Below, one piece after another: positions 1 to 12,300 of a DNA stretch of 64,000 nt. The DNA lies in assembly GCA_017607445.1 (NCBI GenBank), contig JAEVHH010000006.1, positions 744,001 through 808,000 on the forward strand, written 5' to 3'. This DNA is from Histoplasma ohiense. Its lineage: Eukaryota > Ascomycota > Eurotiomycetes > Onygenales > Ajellomycetaceae. Positions within the stretch are counted from its first letter, which is position 1. The number at the start of each line of letters is the position of its first letter. Both the position numbers and the translations under genes were made by a program. The notes under the pieces are model-generated. The model had not been told where the DNA came from, did not search any database, and saw nothing but the letters and a program-made list of their open reading frames with translations.

Positions 1-302
1 ACTGTCTGAGACATCCTCTCCCTCTGCTTCACTGATATCAGTGGTAAATTGACAAAGAAAGCAGACATCACAGACACTGCTGCAGTCATCAGCATCTCCA
101 CAATCTTCTTCATCAGCTCTTCAGTCAACTCCTCTCTCATCAATCCCTCTCCAATCAACCCCTCCATCACAGAGCTCTTGAAGCTCATTACTTTCAAAAT
201 TCTCTTCTTCACATCCTCCTCTTCCTCTAACACCTCTGCTCTGAAAGAATCAGACACAACCACAGCCTCCAAAACCTGCACCTCTGCAGGCTCAGCTGCT
301 GC
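1..302 (-). CDS. Antisense accessory ORF of Gypsy-2 (partial, first copy)
   Basis: The reverse strand is open for about 100 codons from a TGA at 303-305 to the window edge. The product is unrecognised: acidic and lysine-rich in the middle (EEEEDVKKR), with a short hydrophobic stretch (MTAAVSVMSAFFVNLPL) followed by a basic tail. The same protein is open at 13575-13844 and 54158-54439, although gag-pol in those two elements is full of stops. The + strand here is also open, because the strand is strongly pyrimidine-biased, so coding status is not proven. Function is unknown. Confidence 0.35.
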
Positions 303-1286
303 TCAGTGCTGAGATTATAGAGCATTTGCTTCTGCTCTACCTCAAGTGAACAGCATCACCAGGTGAGATGTGTCCAATCATTTTATCAAACAACAAAGAT
401 GACTTTTGTGATTGATCATATCCTTCTCAGCTGCCACCCCCACAAAAATAAACACTCACCCATGCATGATGCACCTCAGAAGAGGTGTATCACACATCTA
501 GCATCATTATCAGTATATCAACATTGCTAAGAGCACTACTATCTATTCAAAAGCAAATTTGAAGAAAAAGAAAAAGGAAATAAGAATTAAAGAGGATTAC
601 TCATGAGTTTGCAGAATTTTCCTGCAGAGACACAAGCCTCACAACACTTCCAGACATTTGGCTCCAACACACATCAAAAATTGATGTCTTCAAATCTAGA
701 GACACAATGTTCACACAGAATCTGACTGTTGTGCATCATGTGATTAGGGCTAAACCTAGAGCAATATAACAAGCAAACAGCAAATGGCACTATATGGAAA
801 TGAGCTAGTGGCGCATGTGACCACACTAATAACACCACTGGCAAGGAACACCAACAATAATATGTGATAAGCGCCCAAGGAACAACTTACTTAAAATCGG
901 GATAACTGAGAGAGCCCATTTCAATAAAAGAGAGGGGGAGGAAGGACAATGATATAAAAAAATTTAAAAATTTAAAAATTTTTTGGAGATGAAAAATCGC
1001 GGCAGAAAGGCAAGGAGCTTTGATGATGGTCAAGTTAAAAAAGAAGAGAAATCTTCAAGAAGAAAGAAATTCTTTTTACTTCTCTGCACACAACCCCTGG
1101 CAACCAAAGAATCCACCAATTCCACCTCATTAGAAAATCAATAACAACACATATACAAGCTATCTAGAGGACGCGATCGATATACTGCTATCAACAAATG
1201 GAACTTACAATACAGAAATACAATTATCTACTAGCAAGCAATCTATACAATTGCTGAGAGCAGCTCTTATAAAAAAGAGAGGCAAT

Positions 1287-1564
1287 TGTAATGCATTTAT
1301 TTATTATTTCCTTATTATCTTTGCTTATTCTTACCTCTTTCCATTATACTCTCACTACTGCTATTTCTATATGTATATATATATCAATGTATGTATTTCA
1401 CACATCTTCTTTCTCTTTCTTTTCTTCCTTAGCAATTAGCTACACTATGCTATGTTATGCTACTATACTATATTACTCTACAATATATTACTATTATCTC
1501 TGCTACACTATAAACTATAAACTATCTTCTACTGTTACTCTTCACACTGTCACTACACCTCACA
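1287..1564 (+). repeat. 3' LTR of the first Gypsy-2 copy
   Basis: A 278-bp LTR starting TGTAATGCAT and ending CACCTCACA, homologous to the LTRs at 1665-1934, 14898-15167, 52915-53179 and 60092-60356. It contains a pyrimidine-rich block and an alternating TATATGTATATATATA tract near 1370. The 95-bp spacer to the next element (1565-1659) shows nothing recognisable. Confidence 0.85.
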
Positions 1565-1664
1565 CATTCATTCACTTTTTTTTTAGCTTAGAGATATGAT
1601 ATCTAGCTCCATCCTCTGCTCAGAGTGCAATCCCACATTTTTCAAGAATACAAATATAATGAGA

Positions 1665-1934
1665 TGTAATGCACTCATTTATTATTTTCTTATTGTATAT
1701 TATCTTCGCTTATTCTTACCTCTTTCCATTATACTCTCGCTACCGCTATTTCTATATGTATATATATATCGATGTATGTATTTCACACATCTTCTTTCTC
1801 TTTCTTTTCTTTCTTAGCAATTAGCTACACTATGTTACACTACTATACTACACTCTACAATATACTACTATTATCTTCATTATGCTATAAACTATCTTCT
1901 ACTGTTACTCTTCACACTGTCACTACATCTTACA
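1665..1934 (+). repeat. 5' LTR of Gypsy-2 copy A
   Basis: 270 bp from TGTAATGCACTC to CACTACATCTTACA; the usual CTCACA end has become CTTACA. The sequence directly downstream (GTTTCTAATCACTC) does not begin with TGG, so I see no standard tRNA primer-binding site. Confidence 0.9.
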
Positions 1935-1990
1935 GTTTCTAATCACTCAATCTTTGAGAGATGATCTATTGAGTAATAGTTATGACCTCT

Positions 1991-2616
1991 ATTCACAGCA
2001 TCCACTGTACTCATGCTATCACTGAACTCAAAGTAATAAACATCATTGAAGAAAACTGCAAAACACACACTTCTGTCACTGAAAGTATACAATAAGTATC
2101 ATCTTTCTCTATGAAATCAGACTCTGAGTATAGTTCAGAAGAGGACATCTCTTCTGAAAATCTCAGCACAATTGAGATCAAGAAAATAGCTGTGATCAGA
2201 AGAATCAAAAAATTAGACTGAGAAAAAATTGCAAAAACTTCAACACTGATGTGATACTTTACTGCAAGAATTGAATGAAACAATTTCAGTCATCTGAAAT
2301 ACACTAGAAGCACATCTGAACCACAGTAGAGATGCCACTAGCATAAATGATAATCACAATAACACTACAAGTATTTTTCAGATCATCAGAACTCACACTA
2401 CAAATACTCAACATTTTAGTAAAAAGCACTGTGACTACTGTCAGTGAGAAATATAGTCAGATATCACTTTGACAATTAGAACTTCAAGATTTCAGCATGA
2501 GCAGTCACTTTTTTCAGAAAGATATGAAAAAGTTTCAAGATCAAAGTATGAAAGAATTTGAAAACTTTGTTACAGCTGCTATCACTTTCCATATCAGTGA
2601 TCTTGATTACTACAAC
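1991..2616 (+). pseudogene. Gypsy-2 gag, N-terminal part (copy A)
   Basis: First part of a broken gag frame. It is followed by the Gypsy-1 insertion and continues at 8599. The matching region in the reversed copy is near 60090-59400. The deduced protein is rich in S, E and K, with no recognisable domain before the insertion point. It is broken by several TGA codons and one reading-frame loss. Assignment rests on its position between the 5' LTR and the zinc-knuckle part and on similarity to copy B. Confidence 0.6.
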
Positions 2617-2621
2617 AAACA

Positions 2622-3092
2622 TGTGACGGGTTAGCATTCATTAGTAATTAACTTACACAACCAACTCCCTTTCTGCACCCGCTTGTTTCTGGCTGTTGTG
2701 ACCTCATGTAACCCTCGATGTTCTTCCACTCCATGCTCCACACTCATATAGTCTCTAATGATTCTTTCATGTAGCTTCTTATGTTCTCTCACTCTGTGTT
2801 CTGCATTTATATAGTCTCTAACAATTCTTCTGTATAGCTCTCAATGATTCCCCCACCTCACATTCCACACTTATATAGCTTCTAACAATTCTTATGTGTA
2901 TCTCTTAATGTTCTTTCACTCTGCACTCCACTGTGAAGCAGCTTCTGATATTCTTCCACTCTGAACTTTTCTCTATAAGAACCCTCTTCATACAATCTTT
3001 TCTTCTGATTTCTTTTCTCTTTCTTTTCTTAATCAATTCATAATCTGTAATTAGAATAGTATCAAATTGTTAATCAAAGTATGTCTGTTACA
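2622..3092 (+). repeat. 5' LTR of Gypsy-1 copy A
   Basis: 471 bp, starting TGTGACGGGTTAGC and ending TGTCTGTTACA. It aligns without gaps to the LTRs at 8123-8593, 42466-42936 and 47940-48410. Inside it a block with the pattern GTAGTCTCTAACGATTCTTC is repeated several times, roughly every 60 bp. Confidence 0.95.
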
Positions 3093-3489
3093 TTACAAAT
3101 TGATTCTTCTGTGTTTTAGATCTGAGTGCTTTGTTATTAGTTCTTATGCCTGAGTGCATTGTTTAAGACTCGAGTGTCTTGTTACCAGTTCTTACATTCA
3201 AGTGTGTCATTTACAGGCCTGAGTGTCTAGTTGTTACAAGAGATCTCTTGTGGGCCTGAGTGTCTCTATTGTTAGTTATATAGACCATTGTGTCTAAGCA
3301 TCTGAAACACAATTGACCATATTCTACAAGATCCAAGTGTCTACAAACTGTAACACTGTGAATAGTGTTCACAAAGAAGCTTGATCAAGCTTAGTGCTGC
3401 AACACTGCAAATAGTGCCTGTGAGAAAACTGAGTGTCTACAAGTATTCCTTTTCTTTTTTTTTATTATTATATGTTCTTAGATATTGAA
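3093..3489 (+). other. Gypsy-1 leader with mutated hairpin array (copy A)
   Basis: Untranslated leader between the LTR and gag. It holds at least six degenerate copies of a 14-nt unit of the type NNNC-CYGAGT-GNNN, for example ATGCCTGAGTGCAT (3146-3159) and AGACTCGAGTGTCT (3166-3179). Each unit can fold into a 4-bp stem with a 6-nt loop. Further down are two units with the loop GTGAAT/GCAAAT (AACACTGTGAATAGTGTT near 3350). The cleaner version is in the young copy (47570-47939). No primer site starting TGG follows the LTR. Confidence 0.6.
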
Positions 3490-4503
3490 ATGAACTACAA
3501 GCAATTCTACAAACACTCATCACATTCAAACACAGTGGATGATAACTTAGATCTATGAAGCATCCTTCAGCAGCAGACACTACAGATAGCTGAATTGCAA
3601 TGATGACTTGCTGAGATGAGCACTTTCACATTCACTGTTTCTTCTACACCCATATTTCATGAAAAGCTCTCAAGAGAGAAGCTCTCAATTCTCAACAAAT
3701 ATGAAAGAGATCTAGTGCTCTACCTTGCATAAAAGTCAAAAGCAAACATCAAATTGAACATTGATGAACAAGCAATAGACTCACTATCCAATCAAGCATG
3801 GTATATTCATAGCAGATTGAATGGCAATATGTTAACAAAATTTCAACTCTGAATGAGTCATTGTCAGAATCATCAATGTACATCAGAGCTAGTCTTTCAA
3901 CAACTCAACTCCCTCTTTCTCAATTCTATACTTCAAGTCAAGATGTTAAACTGGCTTAATCAAACTCATCAGATGAATGTCACATTGACAACTTATCTTT
4001 CTGAATTCAATTGCAAGCTTCTAGAAGCAGATGAGCAAGACTGAAATGACATCATCAAGATCAACATATTGTTCAAGAACTTGAACTTTCAGTTGCATAA
4101 TTGAAGTGTAGAGTGTCTGAAGCTCTCAACATACAGTGAATTCTGTGCTGATCTTTGTCTGTTGAACAATGATCTGTCTCAGTTCTGTGTACTTCAAAAT
4201 TGCAGAGAATTCTGCTGAATAAATATGTACACTCTGAACTGCTCTGCAGCATCCTCCACCTTCAAATCAGAATCAATGAACTGAGTCTCACATATAAATG
4301 CAAGTTGTCTGAGAGTTCTCAATGTCTCAGAGAAGAACACTGCTGACTGAATTGCCAGAGAAGTCTGCATACACTGTGACAAGTCAGAGCACTTCACAAA
4401 CCAATGTCTGAATGTGATTGCTCTGAGTAAATCTCTCATGCATGTAAACACTGTGTCATCTGCAGATAGACAAGAACAGGGAAAAGATGAGCTCTCACTC
4501 TAA
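3490..4503 (+). pseudogene. Gypsy-1 gag (copy A)
   Basis: The frame starts MNYKQFYKHSS and meets a TGA after 22 codons; the young copy has TGA at the same codon. A CCHC zinc knuckle (CIHCDKSEHFTNQC, 4366-4407) lies near the C-terminus; the usual Gly has become Glu. Gag ends at TAA 4501-4503, also shared with the young copy and so probably the true stop. Gag would form the intracellular particle and bind RNA through the knuckle. Several TGA codons make it non-functional. Confidence 0.8.
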
Positions 4504-4556
4504 AACATGAATGAGAGCTTAAGAAGTAGAAAGCTAGCTGAAGATTTGAGCAGAAG

Positions 4557-7500
4557 ATGCAAGTGAATGCAATCATGATCTCTGTCATTGTAAATAGCTT
4601 AATCAATGTACAAGCAATGATAGACAGTGGTTTCCTTCACTACACTCTTATAGACACCCAGCTGGTCAAGAAGCATAAGCTTCAGTGTATCCTCTTTTTC
4701 AAATCATATAAACTCAGTGAATTTGACAGCCTCAGAGGATTCACCTTCTACAACATGGTAAGATTTAATGTTGACATAGAAGAACATGAGAAAAAGAATA
4801 TATATGCATATGAAATACAAGATCTTGAGTATGATCTAATACTCAGTCTATCATAACTCACAGAATTTGAAACCTTGTTGAATGCATGCAACTGCTGTCT
4901 TATTTTCTCAGAAGATGACTGTGTTTATAAGAAGAATGTCAATAGAACTGCTGATCTCACTCAGATATCAGCAGAAGTATACAAACTACTAATTCATCAA
5001 GCACATGAGAAGAAGAATGTTCAAGTGTTCACTGCTAGTATGATGAATATCAAAAAAGTGTTAGAAAAGCTAGAACTCAAAGACTTCAAGAAACCACACA
5101 AGAAACTATCTGAATTGTACAAAGACTTTGCAGATGTGTTCAATGAAAAAGAAGCTGAAAAGCTTTCTTCTCACTGAGAACCCAGTATAGATCATACAAT
5201 TGAGCTCATCAAGAAGAACAGTAAAAACCCACAACCACTCTGAGATTCTCTCTACAGCATATCACATGATGAGTTTCTTGTTCTACAAAAAACACTCAAT
5301 GAACTACTGAACAAAGGCTTCATTCATATTAGCAACTCACCCACTGCAGCATCTGTACTGTTTGCAAAGAAATCAGAAGAAGGCTTACAATTCTGTGTTG
5401 ACTATTGAGAATTCAACAAGATTACACAGAAGGATTGATACTCTCTTCCACTCATCAATGAAACACTTGAATAAATAGAAAAAGCAAAATGATTTACAAA
5501 GCTTGACATCTCTGTGGCCTTCTATAAGATAAGGATTAATGAAGATGACAAATGGCTAACTGCTTTTTGTACATGTTACAGATTATATGAATGAACAGTG
5601 ACTCTCTTTGAATTAGTGAATGCTCTGAGCACATTTCAGAAATACATTAACTGGGCTCTATGAGATCTGCTTGACAAGATTGCCTCAGTGTACATGAATG
5701 ATATTCTGATCTTCACTGATGGACTGCTCACTGAGCACTGCAAGCATGTACAACAAGTGCTTGACTGCCTATGAAAAGCTGAACTGCAAGTGGACATTGA
5801 TAAATGTGACTTTGAGATCAAGTCTATAACCTATCTAGAATTCATCATCAAAGCTGAAAAAGATGTACACATGAATTCTAAGAAGATGGAAGCAATTCTC
5901 AACTGAGAGACATCAGTCTTGATAAAAGAGATTAGAAGCTTTCTAGAATTTGTCAACTTCTACTGAAGATTCATCAAAGACTTCTTCAATATTGTACAAT
6001 CACTGACAGATCTGACCCAGAAAAATGCTGTGTTTCAATGAACTGACAAAGTGAACACAGCATTCAAAAAGCTGAAGTGTATGTTCACAAACATCTCAAT
6101 GCTGCAATCATTTGATTTGGATAAGCATACAATTCTCAAAACAGATGCTTCAGATTATATAGTAGATAGAGCACTGATGCAATATGATAACAAAGATGTT
6201 CTACAACTCTGTGCCTTCATCTTGAAAAAGATGTCATCCACTGAGTGCAACTATAAGATCTATGACAAGGAGCTTCTAGTGATCATACAATGTCTCAAAA
6301 AATGAGAGTCCAAACTTATGAGCATTGAAAAGTTTGAGATTGTTACTGATCATAAAAACTTAGAGTACTTCATGACCACTTGTAAGCTCACTGAAAGACA
6401 TATGCATTGATCATTGTTTCTTAGCTGTTTTTCATTCACAATTTGTTATTGATCTGAAGTAGAGAACACTCTTACAGATGCTCTGTTCTGCTGAGAACAA
6501 GATATACCATCTGATGACTTGAACAACAGATGAAAACACTGAGAGTATCAATTAATCAACTCTGCAATCATAGAAAGTTCTATACAATCAGATGAACCTC
6601 ACATACATGTCAATCAGTTCTGAGCTCAAGAGCCCTCACTCAAAGAACAATGAAAGCTAGTAACAGAAGCAGATGAATCCTGACAACAAGCTGTCAAAGC
6701 TGTACAAAACAGAGCACCTCAATTCCCTGCAAGCATATACTCAAGAACAGATATCTCAGCATGTTCAATCAATGATGACAACTGCTTATGCTTTTGAGAT
6801 AGATGATGGATCCTCAATTCAGAATCTCTACAAACACAGATCATATAAGAAATTCATGACTCACTGATGATCAGACACTCAGAATGCAAAATCATATACA
6901 ACATCATCATTCAAAAATTCTACTGATCAGATATATTGAAAGATATACATCAGTTCATACACAACTGTGATCACTGCAGCTCAGTGACAGTATGATGTGA
7001 ATGCTGAAAAGAGATGCTGAAGTCTCTATCTGTTCTCAACTGAACTTGACACAATATAGCTATTGATTTTGCAGTTTTCTTACTCAAAAATGAAGATTCT
7101 ATGAACATTCTAGTCATTGTCAACTGACTCAGCAAGGATGTAATACTACAGCTCTGTGACAAGATGAACACTGAAGTAGTTGCAGATGTCTTTGTCAGAA
7201 GCCTGTTCTATTATATATATGATCTGTCTTCATTCATTGTGTCAGATAGAGACAGTCAATTTGTCAGTGCACTCTGAGTCTGTGTATGTCAATTATTAAG
7301 AATTGAATGAAAGTTATCAACAGTGTATCACTCAGAGACTGATGAAGCTACTGAGAGAATGATACAAACAGTAAAGAACATTCTCTGTAAGTTCTGCAAT
7401 TACACATAAGACAACTGAAGCAATCTGCTGTCACATACTGAGATTGTGATTAACAGTTGAGATTCTGCTACAACAGATGTAAGTCTATTCTTTCTTCTAC

Positions 7501-8135
7501 ACAGATACAACTTAGAGATTCTGAACTTTCTCAAGACTCTCCAAGAAACCACATACATCTGCAGCTTCATACAGATGACAGAGAACATTGTGAGCAAGCT
7601 GAAGAAAGTCTGCAAATGAACAGAAGCTTCAATGATCAGCACTCAGCAAGATTATAAAAATCAAGTGAACATCAGAAGAAGTTCTGCAATTCAATATCAT
7701 ATAGAAGACAAAGTCTGACTGAATCTCAAGAACATAAGAACAGACTGTCTCTTGTGTATGCTAGATTATCATCATATCAAGTATACAGTGAAGAAAGTGC
7801 TCAGCATATATGATTATCAACTCAACATCTTGTCTGACATCTATGATGTCTTTCATACAAACCTACTTCAACCTGCAGCCGAGGATTCATTCCCCTCACA
7901 GAGAATCTTCAATTGGCAGTCATCCATCATTATAGAAGAAGACAATAAACTCAAATGGGAAATCAAAGCAATTCTTGACAATAGAATCAACCATCACTGC
8001 TGTGAATACCTCATCAAATGGGTAGAATATGATCATCCAATCTGGGAATCTGTGTTCATCTTGAAGGACACCATCACCCTCGACATCTATGAGTCCTCAC
8101 TCACCCTGATAGAGGGGGATAATGTGATGGATTAG
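4557..8135 (+). pseudogene. Gypsy-1 pol: protease-RT-RNase H-integrase-chromodomain (copy A)
   Basis: Collinear with the young copy. Protease has a DSGF active site (about 4623). RT motifs follow: a DYREL-type block now reading DY-stop-EF near 5400, and YMNDILIF near 5690, where YMDD has lost an Asp to Asn. RNase H has TDASD (about 6140). The integrase region keeps a DD-E-type segment near 7090-7350, including ATERMIQ with the catalytic Glu retained. The last about 380 bp (7752-8135) are open and end in a chromodomain (CEYLIKWVEYDHPIWE), which in this family steers integration to chromatin. The stop lies inside the 3' LTR. Most interruptions are TGA, from TGG or CGA. Confidence 0.85.
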
Positions 8136-8593
8136 CATTTGTTAGTAATTAACTTACACAATCAACTCCTCTTCTGCATCTGCTTGTTTCTGACTGTTGT
8201 GATCTTGTGTAACTCTTGATGTTCTTCTGCTCTGTGCTCTGTGCTTGTGTAGTCTCTAACAATTCTTCTGTGTAGCTTCTTATGTTCTTTCACTCTGTGT
8301 TTCACACTCATGTAGTCTCTAACAATTCTTCTGTGTAGCTCTCAATGATTCCCTCACCCCACATTCCACACTTGTGTAGCTTCTAATAATTCTTATACAT
8401 ACCTCTTAATGTTCTTCCACTCCACACTCCACTGTGGAGTGGTTTCTGATATTCTTTCATCTCAAACTTTTCTCTATAAGAACCCTCTTCATACAACCTT
8501 TTCTTCTGATTTCTTTTCTCTTTCTTTCCTTAATCAATTCATAATCTGTAATTAGAATAGTACCAAATCGTTAATCGAAGTACGCCCGTTACA
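8123..8593 (+). repeat. 3' LTR of Gypsy-1 copy A
   Basis: 471 bp from TGTGATGGATTAGC to ACGCCCGTTACA. It is preceded directly by the polypurine tract AGAGGGGGATAA (8111-8122), the expected plus-strand primer. Confidence 0.95.
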
Positions 8594-8598
8594 AAACA

Positions 8599-9290
8599 CA
8601 ATCATTGAAAGATCATCAAAGTCATCACTCATTTCAATGTCAAAATGCAACAACATTGATATCAACATACATATGATATACAGACTTTGCCACCATGAGA
8701 AGAATTTGTTAGTTGAATGCAATATCAAATCACTGATTCAGATAGAAATTTTCAAGATATCAATAGACAATACTGAAAAACAGAGCAATAAGAAGATCAG
8801 ACAGTTCAACAATTTACTTTACATTTACAATCAATTGAAGAGCATCTGCAGTATTCTTATAGTGAATATCATCAGAAATCACACCTCTATATGAAAGTTC
8901 TACCTTTCATTCACTGAGAATTTGACAAATATACAATCAAATTGAAAGAGTTAAGCTATGATACCACTCTACATAAACTTGCAATGACAGAATCAAATCT
9001 GTCAGAGAGATGAAAGAAGCTTAAAGAGAAGTCAAATTTTAAAAACCTCACTCAAAGCTTTAACAACAGAAATAATGCTGATAATAGATCACAAAATAAA
9101 CACAGATGAAATGACACTACAAAGTCTGATGACTTCATCCAATCAAAATATTGCCATTATTGCAAGCAACCAGGACATATCATTGATTCATGCTTCAAAC
9201 AACTTAAAGACAAATCCAAGAATGCCAAGTCTAACTTGAAATTCAATATGAAAGACACAAAGAACTCAAAGAACTCAAAAAACACTTAAA
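8599..9290 (+). pseudogene. Gypsy-2 gag, C-terminal part with zinc knuckle (copy A)
   Basis: Continuation of the gag begun at 1991, on the far side of the Gypsy-1 insertion. An 85-codon stretch is open (8637-8894), then a lysine-rich linker and a clean CCHC knuckle, CHYCKQPGHIIDSC (9152-9193), followed by a basic repetitive tail (KNSKNSKN). The knuckle is the nucleic-acid-binding motif of Gypsy nucleocapsid. Copy B has the same motif with Gly changed to Glu. TGA stops break the frame. Confidence 0.8.
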
Positions 9291-9379
9291 GCACATTATT
9301 CAGCTCACAATAACAGTCATAAACACAGAAAGTTGATGCAAAAATGCCTTAAGCTTCACTGTCACAGTGAAACTCACTA

Positions 9380-12300
9380 CATCTAAGAGTCTGCAAAAAG
9401 TGCTTGTACTAGTAGACTCTGAGTCAGAAGTGAACTGTATCAATGAATTTTGAATAAAGAATCACAATCTAGAAGCTGTTCACTGCAAAATCAAAATGAT
9501 CAAATTGATTGATGAATGTATAATACACTTCTTTGAAGAGTATAACATTGCAACTACTGTCACTGATCACAAAAGCAATACACAGCAGACATCTTATTTC
9601 TTTCATGCAATGAAGATAAAGAACTACAATCTTATATTAAAATTTCCTTAGTTAAGATAAACAAATTCTTTTATAAATTGATCAGATGAACAATTCTTCT
9701 TTAGAAGCTCTGAAGATGAACAACAGCCTCAAATTATTTCAGAATAAGATGTCTTAGCTGAAGTTCTCACAGAAGCTAGAGTAGAAATGCTTGTAATATT
9801 ATCTACAAAATATTCAAAAGACTCAAAGCATGTTTCATACATATTCTCAGCTGTGTATTCAGACTTACTGACTGATTCATCTGATTATATCATGTCATAC
9901 ACACATATCTTCTCAGAAGAAGCTGCTATAAGTGTGAAAAGATCAGAAAAGATAAAACACTGTATAAATCTCAAGTCTGATACACAATTTTCATTTATAC
10001 TGATATACAATCTCTCTGAAACTGAGCTAGCTGCTCTAAGAGAATATTTAAAAAATGTATTAGATAAAAAGTGAATACAACTGTTCAGTAGCTCAGCTGA
10101 TGCATCAATTCTCTTCATTCTCAAAAAAGATGATAGACTCCATCTTTATATAGACTATTGAGAATTAAATCAAATCATCATCAAAAATCAATACTCTCTA
10201 TCTCTAATAAATGAATTACTTGACAGACTTTCAAAAGCCAAAGTATTCACTAAGCTGAATCTTTGAGATATCTATCACCACATACTTATAGTGACAAAAG
10301 ACCATTGAAAGACAGTCTTTAGAATGAGATATGAATATTTTGAATATGTAGTTATACCATTTGAACTAGCTAATGCTTCAGTGATATTTCAAGCATATAT
10401 TAACAATGCCTTGTCTGATTTATTGAATATATATTGTGTTGTCTATTTGGACGACATTCTCATATTCTTCAATTCAAAGCAGAAACATAAAGTGTATGTT
10501 ACTAAAATGCTAGAATGTCTTGAGCATGCAAATTTATTTGCAAAACTCTCTAAGTGTAAATTCAAAATGAACAAAATCTCATTTCTGAAGTTTGTTATAG
10601 ATACAAATGATGTCAAGATGAAGTCAGACAGAGTCTTCATTATTATGAAATGATCTACATCTAAATCAATTAAAGAGATTCAATTCTTCTTGAGCTTTGC
10701 TAATTTCTATCAGTAATTTATTAAGTCTTTCTCCTCTATTGCAGCCCCATTATTCAAACTTACAAAAGAGAGCAAGAAGAGAAAAAGAAAAGTCACTTTT
10801 ATATAGACAGAAGATGTTCAAAGCACTTTCAATGAGCTCAAATCACACTTTATACATGCTTCTCTATTAGCTCATTTTGACTCAGCTCAGTGTATTCAGA
10901 TCAAATCTGATACATTTACTTTTGCAGTCACTGCTATTCTGTTATAATTGCAGAATGATGAGCACTGACATTCAGTTGCCTTCTGATCAAGAAAGTTGAT
11001 TGATGTGGAAACATATTATGATACTCATGATAAAGAACTCTTGACTATTGTAGCAGCATTTAAGAATTGAAGACATTATCTGAAGAGAAGTCAGTATTCA
11101 ATTCAAGTCTGATCTGATCATGTCAATCTGCAGTACTTTATGACAACAAAGAAACTGAATAGATATCAGATTAGATAAGTGAAAGCTTTATCTGCTTATG
11201 ATTTTGTATTACTGCATCACTCTGAATCAAAGAATTCAGCTGATGAGCTCAATCATTATACAGACTACAGTGAGATCTATAATGATCAAACTATATTATC
11301 TACTCTGCAACAGAAGCTGAAACATGAAGTTAGACTAGACTGAAAAACTGATACTTCTTTTCAAAATGATATTTCTTCTGATATAGTCTATGCACAGATC
11401 TCTAATGAGTAAAATGTTTCTTTTAATGAGTTAAAAGTACTTCATACATCAATATCTTTTACCTCTTACATAAACTCTTCCCCTTCATTGCACATTGAGC
11501 AATATATGTCTCAGATTGCAGTCAATAAGACTATTCTTGAGAACTCAGTATACACAGAAATGTCTGAATCCTTCATCTCATTTCTGAGTAAAGCACAGAA
11601 GATTGATTCTTTTGCTGCTGAGCAAAAAAAGAAGATAAAAGAGAAGAATATAACTGTTGCTGAAAATATACTATAGACAATTTCTGAGAATGATATATTG
11701 CATGCTGATGATCATACATATATCTCTCAACAAAAGACACTCATTGATGAAATTATCAGTGCAAATCATGATGATTCACAGAGAGATCACTTTGATATAA
11801 AAAAGTTTATAGACAGCATTCAGAACAAATACTATTGACATAAACTAGTCAGAAATATCAAAGATTATATATTCACTTATGATACTTATCAAAGAGTAAA
11901 GTCAAAACAGCACAGACAATATGAAGAATTGAGTACAATTCTCTTATTATCAAATTCTTTCAAATTTATTACTATAAATTTTATTACAGACTTGTCAGCC
12001 TCTACATTTCTTCATCAAATCTACAATGTGATTTTAGTGATTGTGAATATATATACCAAGTTTACAATCTATATTCCTTGCATCAAAAACATTACAGTCA
12101 ATGAACTAGCAGAAATCATTTATACCAAGTTTTATACAATTTACAGAGTATCTAAAAACCATATATTCAATCAAGATTTGCTATTTACAAGTCATTATTG
12201 ATTTATCTTTTGTTATATACTAGACACACACTGAAAACTTTCAACAGCCTTTCATTCTCAAACAGATGATCAAACAGAATGACAAAATCAAATCTTGAAA

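Larger units (their letters stand above)
1..1564 (+). mobile_element. Gypsy-2 LTR retrotransposon, 3' end only (cut by window start)
   Basis: This segment matches the 3' third of the two longer Gypsy-2 copies (1665-15167, and 52915-60356 in reverse). It holds the antisense ORF region, about 1 kb of non-coding 3' sequence, a purine-rich tract just before the LTR (GAGAGGCAAT) and a 278-bp LTR. Its gag-pol must lie left of the window. It keeps more GG/CC and CG than the neighbouring copy (for example GACGCGATCGATATAC near 1170), so it looks less mutated. Confidence 0.8.
2622..8593 (+). mobile_element. Gypsy-1 LTR retrotransposon, copy A (old, heavily mutated)
   Basis: 5972 bp with two 471-bp LTRs, flanked by the perfect 5-bp duplication AAACA (2617-2621 and 8594-8598). 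The empty site can be seen in Gypsy-2 copy B near 59400, where the host sequence is uninterrupted. It is collinear with the younger Gypsy-1 at 42466-48410: leader, gag, protease, RT, RNase H, integrase, chromodomain, purine tract, LTR. CpG and GG/CC dinucleotides are greatly reduced relative to that copy, and gag-pol has dozens of stops, nearly all TGA. Confidence 0.95.

Noticed and set aside
49..312. Plus-strand ORF of 87 codons
   Set aside because: Ser/Thr-rich translation of a pyrimidine-rich strand with no motif; the antisense frame is better conserved between copies.
3490..8135. Alternative genetic code with TGA read as Trp or Arg (or mitochondrial DNA)
   Set aside because: TGA replaces both Trp and Arg codons, catalytic residues are lost as well, and the changes match a C-to-T process. 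The malate dehydrogenase start and spliceosomal introns indicate ordinary nuclear DNA.
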